Below are positions 1-7,882 of a stretch of DNA of 10,272 bases, piece by piece. Under the pieces are notes generated by a model. The model ran no database searches and had not been told where the DNA came from. It was given only the letters and a program-made list of their open reading frames with translations. The DNA is from an uncultured Clostridium sp. (GTDB lineage Bacteria; Bacillota; Clostridia; TANB77; CAG-508), in assembly GCA_900557475.1 (NCBI GenBank), contig USTA01000015.1, positions 1 to 10,272 of the forward strand. The letters run 5' to 3'. Each line of letters begins with the position of its first letter. Within the stretch, counting starts at the first letter, position 1. A program made the translations under genes and the position numbers.

Positions 1-1
1 G

Positions 2-1069
2 TATAGAAAAGGCCGGAGACGGGCCGCTCTTTTAGGGATCACAGCCGGATGTGTTGGGGCGGCAGTGTTTTTAGGCGTATCTGTGAAGTTGTACCGGGAG
101 CGGAAGGATGCAGAGGCAATGATCGAAAGTCGTCATGCCGCCTGGGAGCAGAATACGGCAGGGGAGTCTTCTGATCCACCGGAAGCCGGTCCAGATCCGG
201 AAAAAATGCTTTCCGAGGCTGCCGTTTCCTGGAATGGAAAGGAGTACCGGCGCAATACCTATATGAAGGCAGTCCTTTGTATGGGGGTGGACCGGGAAAA
301 TACCATGACCGGAGGTGAGGAGCCGGGACAGCGGGGGCAGGCAGATGGGATCTTCCTTGCGGCCTGGGATACGGCGAGAAATGGGCTTAAGATCTTAATG
401 ATCCCCAGAGATGCCATGACATACCTGACCCCGGTAAGCTGGGATGGAACCGTCCGGGATGAGGAATACGACCACATTACTCTGGCGTTTTCCTATGGAG
501 ACGGGTATGTGAAAAGCTGTGAAAACATGGTCAGGGAAGTGGAAGAGATGTTTAAGGGACTTCACGTGGACCATTACATGGCGACCGATCTTTCCGCTGT
601 GGGAATATTAAACGAGGCAGTGGGAGGCGTTACAGTTACCATTCCAGCGGGACTTTCCGCTGCGGATCCCCAGTTCCAGGAAGGAAGCCGGATCACCCTG
701 AAAGGAGATCAGGCGGAGGCGTTTGTCCGTTACAGGGATACAAAAGAGGATCATTCTGCGCTGTACAGGACGCTGCGCAGCCAGGAGTTTATCACAGGCT
801 TCTTTGACGCGGCACAGAAAATGGCAGAAACCGACAGCCAGACAGTTCCCCGTCTTTTTGAACTGACAGAAGAATATATGATCACAGATATGGCAAAGGA
901 CCAGTATATGGGCATGGTGGCGGATATCCTTGCTTCAGAAGATCTGACTTCGGATCATTTTTATGTACTTCCTGGAAGGGCGGTGGTGACGGAAACGTAT
1001 GATGAATATCATGTGGACGAAGACGCAATGACAGAGCTTCTCCTGGAGCTTTTTTACCGGGAGGCATAA
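2..1069 (+). CDS. LytR-CpsA-Psr (LCP) family protein, 5' end outside window
   Basis: LCP proteins are membrane-anchored extracellular enzymes. Known members transfer undecaprenyl-linked glycopolymers such as teichoic acid or capsule to peptidoglycan. The frame is open from base 2, so the true start lies off the window; the GTG at 65 is internal. Bases 2-64 encode a basic stretch (RKGRRR) and a hydrophobic helix running through about base 90, as expected for the single N-terminal membrane anchor. Counting from the GTG at 65, the LCP hallmarks appear in order: KAVLCMGVD (68-76), DGIFLAAWD (94-102), the IPRD motif (113-116), HITLAFSYGDG (137-147), the AVGGVTVTIP segment (185-194) and VRYRDT (221-226) followed by Arg-rich YRTLRSQEF. 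The IPRD and VRYR arginines match the family's pyrophosphate-binding arginines. The sequence is otherwise divergent and Asp/Glu-rich, so substrate is unknown. High-GC codon use differs sharply from every gene to its right. Family assignment is firm, function inferred. Confidence 0.85.
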   Translation, partial: YRKGRRRAALLGITAGCVGAAVFLGVSVKLYRERKDAEAMIESRHAAWEQNTAGESSDPPEAGPDPEKMLSEAAVSWNGKEYRRNTYMKAVLCMGVDRENTMTGGEEPGQRGQADGIFLAAWDTARNGLKILMIPRDAMTYLTPVSWDGTVRDEEYDHITLAFSYGDGYVKSCENMVREVEEMFKGLHVDHYMATDLSAVGILNEAVGGVTVTIPAGLSAADPQFQEGSRITLKGDQAEAFVRYRDTKEDHSALYRTLRSQEFITGFFDAAQKMAETDSQTVPRLFELTEEYMITDMAKDQYMGMVADILASEDLTSDHFYVLPGRAVVTETYDEYHVDEDAMTELLLELFYREA

Positions 1070-1109
1070 AACGTGTATCGAACAGCGACACGCTGATTCA
1101 TAAAAATAG

Positions 1110-1150
1110 GAAGAGGAGAAAATGGAAATGAAAAAGAAATTTCTGGTGGA
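1110..1150. other. Composition breakpoint / likely contig junction
   Basis: Left of here the DNA is about half G+C with GC-rich codons. To the right it is strongly A+T-rich for more than 9 kb. RNase HI homology begins abruptly at about 1121 with [10 protein letters not shown], with no family-like sequence before it. No insertion-sequence ends, target duplication, tRNA or att-like repeat is seen at the joint. The roughly 25-30 bases here make sense in both flanks, which resembles a short shared overlap bridging two unrelated sequences. Confidence 0.65.
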
Positions 1151-1151
1151 A
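1112..1151 (+). other. RBS and first codons of a second left-genome gene, cut by the junction
   Basis: An AGAGGAG ribosome binding site (1112-1118) stands just before ATG at 1122. The frame from this ATG reads MEMKKKFLV and then hits a stop at 1152, just past the composition change. A basic start running into hydrophobic residues looks like the beginning of an exported or membrane protein following the LCP gene. The same bases in another frame read as RNase HI, so only the RBS and the first few codons can be credited to the left genome. This is inference from spacing and composition. Confidence 0.4.
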
Positions 1152-1474
1152 TGAAAAACACAACAAATAATATAATGGAAATTACCGCTGTTTTAGAGGC
1201 TCTTAAAACTTTAAAGTTTCCTTGTGAAGTCGACCTTTTTAGCGATAGTGCTTATGTTGTTAATTGTTTTTTACAAGGATGGATTTATAATTGGATAAAA
1301 AAAGGTTGGAAAACTGCCTCTGGCGAACCTGTAAAAAACAGAGAACTTTGGGAAGAGCTTTTATTTCTTACTAAAATTCATAAAGTCAATTTTCATAAAG
1401 TTAAAGGACATGCAGATAATAAATATAATAATAGATGTGATGAGCTTGCTCGCATGGCAGTACCTAAAGATTAG
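1151..1474 (+). CDS. rnhA: Ribonuclease HI, N-terminally truncated
   Basis: RNase HI cleaves the RNA strand of RNA/DNA hybrids in the cytoplasm (R-loops, Okazaki primers). The visible part matches the family from the second beta strand to the C terminus. The ATG at 1151 is only the first in-frame ATG; homology continues upstream in frame to about 1121 ([10 protein letters not shown]), so 1151 is not a natural start. From that Met: TNNIMEI carries catalytic Glu10 (E. coli Glu48), FSDSAYV carries Asp32 (Asp70), VKGHADN carries His87 (His124) and NRCDELA carries Asp97 (Asp134). The basic handle region ([20 protein letters not shown]) is also present. The first strand with catalytic Asp10 is missing, so the product as drawn would be inactive. 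About 107 residues remain of a usual 145-155. The gene is probably intact in its own genome and cut here by the junction. Confidence 0.85.
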   Translation: MKNTTNNIMEITAVLEALKTLKFPCEVDLFSDSAYVVNCFLQGWIYNWIKKGWKTASGEPVKNRELWEELLFLTKIHKVNFHKVKGHADNKYNNRCDELARMAVPKD

Positions 1475-1493
1475 TGTTATAAATAAGATATTT

Positions 1494-1541
1494 GAGGCGG
1501 TATGCCGATGCCATAGGTTTTAGACCTATGATGAAAAGTAA
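1494..1541 (+). other. Hairpin-rich segment between rnhA and its terminator
   Basis: Twenty bases after the rnhA stop is a locally GC-richer patch. It contains GGC (1496-1498) facing GCC (1504-1506), then a perfect 7-bp hairpin CATAGGT (1512-1518) / ACCTATG (1524-1530) with a TTTAG loop. The strong terminator follows within 12 bases. The patch stands out from the A/T-rich spacer around it. It could be the 3' end of the rnhA mRNA or a short independent structured RNA; I recognise no riboswitch or known small RNA. Confidence 0.3.
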
Positions 1542-1583
1542 AATAGCTTAATACTTGATGACAAGTGTTAAGCTATTATTTTT
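1542..1583 (+). terminator. Intrinsic terminator downstream of rnhA
   Basis: A 16-bp stem is formed by 1542-1557 and 1562-1577 with one G-U pair and an ATGA loop. It is followed by A and a TTTTT run (1579-1583). This is a strong rho-independent terminator for plus-strand transcription from rnhA. Confidence 0.85.
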
Positions 1584-1694
1584 CTCATTCTGCAGAAACT
1601 AACCAATATTATATAATTTATTTAGTAACATTATACATTTGCTAGTCTTCATTCATTTTATAAGTTTCGCCTTTCACTTCTGAATAGAAAGGCA

Positions 1695-1722
1695 CAAAAA
1701 AATCAACCTTTTACAGTTGATT
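1695..1722 (-). terminator. Terminator of the sigH/tRNA-Thr transcript
   Basis: Read on the minus strand, AATCAAC pairs with GTTGATT (plus arms 1701-1707 and 1716-1722) around an 8-base loop. It is followed at once by a T-run (plus-strand A-run 1696-1702). It lies about 35 bases beyond the tRNA 3' end. The stem is short but the U-tract is good, so it probably ends the sigH-tRNA transcript. Confidence 0.65.
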
Positions 1723-1756
1723 CAATCGTTTCGTCTGATGCGACGCTTTTACCTTA

Positions 1757-1832
1757 TGGAGCCTACAACGGGAATTGAACCCGTGACCTCAGCCTTACCA
1801 AGGCTGCACTCTACCTACTGAGCTATATAGGC
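1757..1832 (-). tRNA. tRNA-Thr(GGU)
   Basis: The minus-strand sequence folds as a complete 76-nt tRNA. The acceptor stem is GCCTATA with TGTAGGC (one U-G pair). The D arm is GCTC-AGTAGGTA-GAGT. The anticodon stem CAGCC/GGCTG holds the 7-base loop TTGGTAA, giving anticodon GGT. The T arm carries the canonical GGTTCAATTCC core. Discriminator T is followed by a genomically encoded CCA (plus bases 1757-1759). Anticodon GGU reads ACC and ACU threonine codons. It lies 32 bases after the sigH stop on the same strand with no promoter room between, so it is probably cotranscribed with sigH and released by RNase P. Confidence 0.95.
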
Positions 1833-1838
1833 ATATAT

Positions 1839-1865
1839 ATTTACAAATGATTTTCATTTGTAAAT
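1839..1865 (-). other. Perfect 12-bp hairpin between sigH stop and tRNA-Thr
   Basis: ATTTACAAATGA (1839-1850) and TCATTTGTAAAT (1854-1865) are perfect inverted repeats around a 3-base loop. The hairpin touches the last base of the sigH stop codon and ends 6 bases before the mature tRNA 5' end. On the minus strand it is followed by ATATAT, not a T-run, so it is a poor intrinsic terminator. It may protect the sigH mRNA 3' end after RNase P cleavage or tune read-through. The structure is seen; the role is inferred. Confidence 0.6.
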
Positions 1866-2515
1866 CAAGTTAAATTTTCTATATTTTTAGCTGTTTTTTT
1901 GCGAATTCGTTGAATTGCATTATCTACTGATTTTACTGGCGAATTTAAACTTTCTGCGATTTGCATATATGTTTGGCCATCTATAAATCTAAATAACACC
2001 TTTTTTTCAAAATCACTAAGTGATTCTTCTATTGTTTTTTCTACTTGCTTATAGTATTCGTTTTTAGTTACGGTTTCTAATGGATCTTCTATTGCATTCG
2101 CGTCTAAAACTTCTATTAGTTCTCCCTCTTCGTCTCCATTTTCATTCTCATAATTTGATGAGTTAAGTGATAAATATGAATTAAGTGGTATATGCTTTTG
2201 CCTATTTGAGCCTTTTATAGCAGTTATAATTTGTCTTTCTATGCAAAGATTTGCAAATGTTTTAAATGAATTTTGTTTTTCTTTATCAAAATTTTTTACT
2301 GCTTTATATAATCCGATTAGTCCTTCTTGAACTATATCATCCTTCTCTGCCCCACTTATATAGTATTTACTTACTTTCATGTTAACAACATCTTTGTATC
2401 TATCCATCAAAAAATTTAGAGCACATTTATCATTAGCTCTTATTTTTGTAATAAGTTCTTCATCAGTCATATTGTCATTTATTTCTTTTGAAAAGAAAAC
2501 GTTGTTGTTTGCCAT
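1865..2515 (-). CDS. sigH: RNA polymerase sigma factor SigH (Spo0H)
   Basis: SigH is the alternative sigma-70-family factor that directs core RNA polymerase to transition-phase and early sporulation promoters in Bacilli and Clostridia. The 216-residue product has the usual length. Region 2 spans about 35-105 and includes GAEKDDIVQEGLIGLYKAVKNF (core binding and -10 recognition). The diagnostic RQIITAIK and RQKHIPLNSYLSL blocks (94-117) match B. subtilis SigH almost residue for residue. A variable acidic linker (118-150) precedes region 4 (155-210), whose helix-turn-helix QTYMQIAESLNSPVKSVDNAIQRIRKK reads the -35 element. ATG at 2515 is chosen because GGAGG (plus CCTCC 2527-2531) stands 11 bases upstream and a consensus promoter lies just beyond. 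The minus-strand transcript continues into tRNA-Thr. In Bacillus sigH is followed by rpmGB-secE-nusG; that set is not seen here. Assignment is very firm. Confidence 0.96.
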   Translation of the reverse strand: MANNNVFFSKEINDNMTDEELITKIRANDKCALNFLMDRYKDVVNMKVSKYYISGAEKDDIVQEGLIGLYKAVKNFDKEKQNSFKTFANLCIERQIITAIKGSNRQKHIPLNSYLSLNSSNYENENGDEEGELIEVLDANAIEDPLETVTKNEYYKQVEKTIEESLSDFEKKVLFRFIDGQTYMQIAESLNSPVKSVDNAIQRIRKKTAKNIENLT

Positions 2516-2547
2516 TTAACTTATGTCCTCCAATGTTTTACCATTGT

Positions 2548-2576
2548 ATTATATTTATTAAATTCTTTATTGTCAA
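2548..2576 (-). promoter_or_regulatory. Consensus sigma-A promoter of sigH
   Basis: On the minus strand, TTGACA (plus 2571-2576) and TATAAT (plus 2548-2553) are both exact consensus hexamers separated by 17 bases. Transcription would start roughly 25 bases before the sigH start codon, leaving a short leader with the GGAGG site. A housekeeping promoter of this quality implies substantial basal transcription. Confidence 0.85.
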
Positions 2577-2595
2577 TACATTTTTACTATTTTTA

Positions 2596-2624
2596 TTGTT
2601 TTTTCAGCTTTTTTGTGCTATTAT
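2596..2624 (+). promoter_or_regulatory. Probable promoter of rqcH
   Basis: TTGTTT (2596-2601) and TATTAT (2619-2624) are spaced by 17 bases, with TG one base before the -10 hexamer (extended -10). It lies about 70 bases upstream of the rqcH start and diverges from the sigH promoter, with the two -35 boxes about 20 bases apart. The A/T-rich background makes chance matches easier, so this is moderate evidence. Confidence 0.5.
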
Positions 2625-2691
2625 TAGCATGGTTTATTTATCGGTTTTAAAAGACCTAAATATAAATTAAAAATCAAGATAAGGATATATT

Positions 2692-4401
2692 ATGGCGTTT
2701 GATGGAATTGTATTAAAAAAGATTATTGATGAACTGAATGTTTTAGTTCATGGCAAAGTAAATAGAATATTTGAACCAACTAAAAATGAGCTTATTTTTA
2801 GTATTTATTCTAATGGTAAAACTTATGCATTAAATATAGATATTAGTGCTAATAATTATAGATTACATTTAACAACAAATGAGAAGTCTAATCCATATGT
2901 AGCTCCTAATTTTTGTATGCTCCTTAGAAAATATTTAATTGGTAGTAAAATATCTAAAATATATATGCATGGCTTAGAAAGAATCGCGTATATAGAATTT
3001 GAAACTTTTAATGAGATGAATGATAAAATTTTTAGAACTCTTGCTATTGAGCTAATGGGAAAATACAGTAATGCTATTCTTTTAACTGCTGAAAATACAA
3101 TAATAGATGCTCTAAAAAGGTTTGATAATAATTCTCTTGATACTTCAAGATGTATTATGCCTGCTAGAAAATATATAGAGCCTCATTCAGATAAATTGGA
3201 TTTTACTAGTATGTCTCAAAAAGATTTTATATCTGAGTGTATGAATACAGGTATTCACACTTTAGATACTTTAATTCCATCAAAATTTGTTGGAATTAGT
3301 AAACTGTTTATTCAGAGCTCTTTAGAAAATTTAAAACTTTCTAATACTGTTTCTGAGAATAGTTTAAAAAGCTTATATGATTATATCTCTAATATAATTA
3401 TGAATGATGCTATTATTAGAAATTATAAAAACAATTATACAATACTTCCTTATGAAAAAATAGATTCATTACAAAACAATTTCTTTTTAGATGATTTTTA
3501 TTATAATAAATTTCAAGATGAATATTTTAAGTCATATAGGAATAATCTACTTAAGATAATTAATTGTACTTTAGATAAAATAGTAAAAAAATTTGATAAT
3601 ATTAATAGAAAACTTGATGATTGCAAAGATATTGATTCCCTTAAAATTTATGGTGAACTTTTGCTTGCTAATATTTATAAAATAGATACTTTGAAAATTT
3701 CAGATAATTATGTATTAGTAGAAAATTATTATGAGAATAATGCCATTACAAGAATATCTATTGATAATACAATTTCTACTTCTAAAAACGCCGAAAATTA
3801 CTTTAAAAAATATAATAAGAAAAAGAATACCCTTGCAGTTGTAAATGCCCAAAAAAAGGATTGTGAGAAAGAATTAGACTATTTAGAAAGCTTAACTTAT
3901 GAATTAGATAATGCTACTGATTTTAATTCAGTTACAGAAATATATAATGAAATATCTGAAAGTTTACTTTTTAATGATAATTTAGAAAAAATAAGTGGCA
4001 AAACCCAAAAGAAAAATGTTTCTACTTCTAGTATTGATAATTATATGCGATTAAAAATTGATAATTACGTAGTTTTAGTTGGAAAAAATAATAGGCAAAA
4101 TGATTATTTAACAACGAAAATAGCTAAGTCAAATGATTATTGGTTCCATACGAAAGATATTCATGGTAGCCATGTTATTTTAAGAACAAATGGAGGGGAT
4201 ATGCCTAAACAAGAAACCATATTAAAGTGTGCTTCTATTGCTGCTTACCACAGTAAAGCGAAATTTTCTTCACATGTTCCAGTTGACTATACTTTAATAA
4301 AATATGTAAAAAAGCCAACAGGTAGCGTTCCTGGATATGTTATCTATACTAATAATAAAACTGTATTTGTTGAACCATCCTCTTTATATACTAATGGCTA
4401 A
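2692..4401 (+). CDS. rqcH: RqcH, NFACT-family ribosome quality-control factor (formerly fibronectin-binding protein)
   Basis: RqcH binds 50S subunits carrying stalled nascent chains and recruits tRNA-Ala, so that C-terminal alanine tails are added and mark the peptide for degradation. The older name, fibronectin-binding protein A, comes from streptococcal homologues. The 569-residue product has normal family length (about 570). The N-terminal NFACT-N domain opens with MAFDGIVLKKIIDELN and contains NPYVAPNFCMLLRKYL (67-82), GLERI (94-98) and ELMGKYSNAIL (120-130). A long Lys/Asp/Asn-rich helical middle (about 280-430) should form the coiled coils. NFACT-R begins near 454 with DNYVVLVGKNNRQNDYLT and holds WFHTKDIHGSHV (484-495). 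Start ATG follows AAGGA (2681-2685) by 6 bases. The family DR pair near residue 97, needed for tRNA-Ala use in B. subtilis, is Glu96-Arg97 here. Transcribed alone, divergent from sigH and ended by the hairpin at 4433-4484. Confidence 0.93.
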   Translation: MAFDGIVLKKIIDELNVLVHGKVNRIFEPTKNELIFSIYSNGKTYALNIDISANNYRLHLTTNEKSNPYVAPNFCMLLRKYLIGSKISKIYMHGLERIAYIEFETFNEMNDKIFRTLAIELMGKYSNAILLTAENTIIDALKRFDNNSLDTSRCIMPARKYIEPHSDKLDFTSMSQKDFISECMNTGIHTLDTLIPSKFVGISKLFIQSSLENLKLSNTVSENSLKSLYDYISNIIMNDAIIRNYKNNYTILPYEKIDSLQNNFFLDDFYYNKFQDEYFKSYRNNLLKIINCTLDKIVKKFDNINRKLDDCKDIDSLKIYGELLLANIYKIDTLKISDNYVLVENYYENNAITRISIDNTISTSKNAENYFKKYNKKKNTLAVVNAQKKDCEKELDYLESLTYELDNATDFNSVTEIYNEISESLLFNDNLEKISGKTQKKNVSTSSIDNYMRLKIDNYVVLVGKNNRQNDYLTTKIAKSNDYWFHTKDIHGSHVILRTNGGDMPKQETILKCASIAAYHSKAKFSSHVPVDYTLIKYVKKPTGSVPGYVIYTNNKTVFVEPSSLYTNG

Positions 4402-4432
4402 ATTATAATAGGACATATATGCAAAGTTAAAA

Positions 4433-4484
4433 AAAAGGAATAAATAAGTTTTATAAATTACATAAAACTTTATTTATTCCTTTT
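4433..4484. terminator. Bidirectional terminator between convergent rqcH and DUF4116 gene
   Basis: The arms 4433-4454 and 4462-4484 pair over about 22 bp with one bulged base, around a 7-base loop. On the minus strand the stem ends in an uninterrupted U-run (plus A-run from 4429). On the plus strand it ends in CCTTTTATATATT. It sits between two convergent genes and should stop transcription from both sides, more strongly from the minus-strand operon. Confidence 0.85.
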
Positions 4485-4518
4485 ATATATTCACACAAAT
4501 TTACGCACAAAATAAATT

Positions 4519-4935
4519 TTAGTTTTTCTCTTCTGGCGGATGTAAAAATGCATCTATTTCTTCATCTTTTCTAATTTCATCAGTTAAAAATATATCTGCT
4601 TTTTTATTTTGTTTTATTGCAGCCATTGCTACATCTTTATCTCCTCTTAGTCTCTTGCTTGCATATTTTACTATTATCCCTTTATTTGATACTGCTGCAA
4701 GCACAACGTCTTTATCATCTCTTAAGTTTTTGCTTGCATAATAAAGTAATTGTCCATCTTTTGTTACAGCTTTTAACATTAAATCTTTATCGTCAAATAG
4801 TTTATCTGAAGCATATGCTAAAACCCAAGCCGCATCGTCTTCTAATGCTTTTATCATAAACTCTTTACTTTCTGAATTTAATTCTGCATCTTCTATTTTA
4901 TATTCTACTTCTTCTATTTCCTCTTTTTCATTCAT
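4519..4935 (-). CDS. DUF4116-type repeat protein (138 aa)
   Basis: The protein is built of tandem units of about 25 residues: 19-45 (degenerate), 46-70, 71-95, 96-120 and a partial unit at 121-131. The repeated pattern is L-R-D/G-D-K-D-V-x-x-x-A-V-x-x-x-G-x-x-x-x-Y-A-S-K, clearest as LRDDKDVVLAAVSNKGIIVKYASK in the third copy. This is the signature of the DUF4116 family, helical repeats of unknown function that probably stack as a small solenoid. An acidic N-terminal tail (EKEEIEEVEYKIEDAE) precedes the repeats and the C terminus is charged. No signal peptide or membrane segment is visible, so it is presumably cytoplasmic. ATG at 4935 follows AAAGGTGAG with suitable spacing. It is the last gene of the minus-strand operon, 35 bases after the 79-residue gene. 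Family call is good; function unknown, and a role tied to DNA ligation is not supported. Confidence 0.8.
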   Translation of the reverse strand: MNEKEEIEEVEYKIEDAELNSESKEFMIKALEDDAAWVLAYASDKLFDDKDLMLKAVTKDGQLLYYASKNLRDDKDVVLAAVSNKGIIVKYASKRLRGDKDVAMAAIKQNKKADIFLTDEIRKDEEIDAFLHPPEEKN

Positions 4936-4970
4936 TTTAGCTCACCTTTTACCTTAGTTTTAAAACAAAT

Positions 4971-5210
4971 TTATGTTTCTACTTTATATTCAATGTTTTC
5001 TACAAAAGGAAACATTTCTTTTACAGCTTTTCTAGTAATCATTGCTCTTGCAGGTACTGGATTTTTGCTCATTTGTTCTACTAATTCTTGCATATAGCAA
5101 TTTTCTCTAACTTTATATAAAACATATCTATTCCTAACATAGTCAAATAATATTTTATATCCATCGTCTAAGTCTTTTGAAAATCGCTTAAAATCATATT
5201 TCTCTTCCAT
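4971..5210 (-). CDS. Small uncharacterised protein between ligA and the DUF4116 gene
   Basis: I do not recognise this 79-residue product. It begins with a charged helix-prone stretch (MEEKYDFKRFSKDLDDG), continues with aromatic-rich YKILFDYVRNRYVLYKVRENCYM, and ends with NPVPARAMITRKAVKEMFPFVENIEY. There is one Cys, no signal peptide, no membrane segment and no obvious metal or nucleotide motif. It looks real: AGGAG stands 9 bases before the ATG, the residue composition is protein-like, and it sits tightly in the operon 22 bases after the ligA stop and 35 before the next gene. The NPVPARAMITRKAV segment could be a short surface or nucleic-acid contact, but that is a guess. Confidence 0.7.
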   Translation of the reverse strand: MEEKYDFKRFSKDLDDGYKILFDYVRNRYVLYKVRENCYMQELVEQMSKNPVPARAMITRKAVKEMFPFVENIEYKVET

Positions 5211-5232
5211 ATATGTGGGCTCCTTTTATATA

Positions 5233-7838
<2,606 letters not shown>

Positions 7839-7861
7839 TTTTTCATCCTTTCCAATAGATT

Positions 7862-7882
7862 AAAAAGTAACTTTCTACTTTT
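7862..7882 (-). other. Weak A/T hairpin in the UPF0182-pgsA gap
   Basis: AAAAGTA and TACTTTT pair over 7 bp around a 6-base loop just after the UPF0182 stop codon, and the minus strand continues TTAATC. The stem is almost all A-T with only a short U stretch, so at most it is a leaky terminator or mRNA 3'-end stabiliser inside the operon. Confidence 0.25.

Noticed and set aside
1083..1095. CAGCG-ACA-CGCTG hairpin after the LCP gene as a terminator
   Set aside because: Only 5 bp and followed by GATTCAT without a T-run; the next RBS follows within 20 bases, suggesting read-through.
1110..1150. Insertion sequence or phage attachment site as cause of the composition switch
   Set aside because: No terminal inverted repeats, duplicated target, integrase or transposase remnant on either side.
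1839..1865. Inverted repeat before tRNA-Thr as an intrinsic terminator
   Set aside because: On the minus strand it is followed by ATATAT and the tRNA, and on the plus strand by CAAGTTAAAT, with no U-run either way.
1833..1866. Separate tRNA-Thr promoter (TTGATT/TTTACA with TAAATA or TATATA) within the hairpin
   Set aside because: The -10 candidates lie so close to the tRNA 5' end that transcription would start inside the mature tRNA.
2488..2670. 60-codon plus-strand frame over the sigH start and promoter region
   Set aside because: It overlaps the sigH 5' end and both promoters, is Phe/Leu-rich without an RBS, and resembles random A/T-rich translation.
4617..4859. 80-codon plus-strand open frame opposite the DUF4116 gene
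   Set aside because: Leu/His-rich translation mirrors the repeat gene on the other strand; no RBS or family match.
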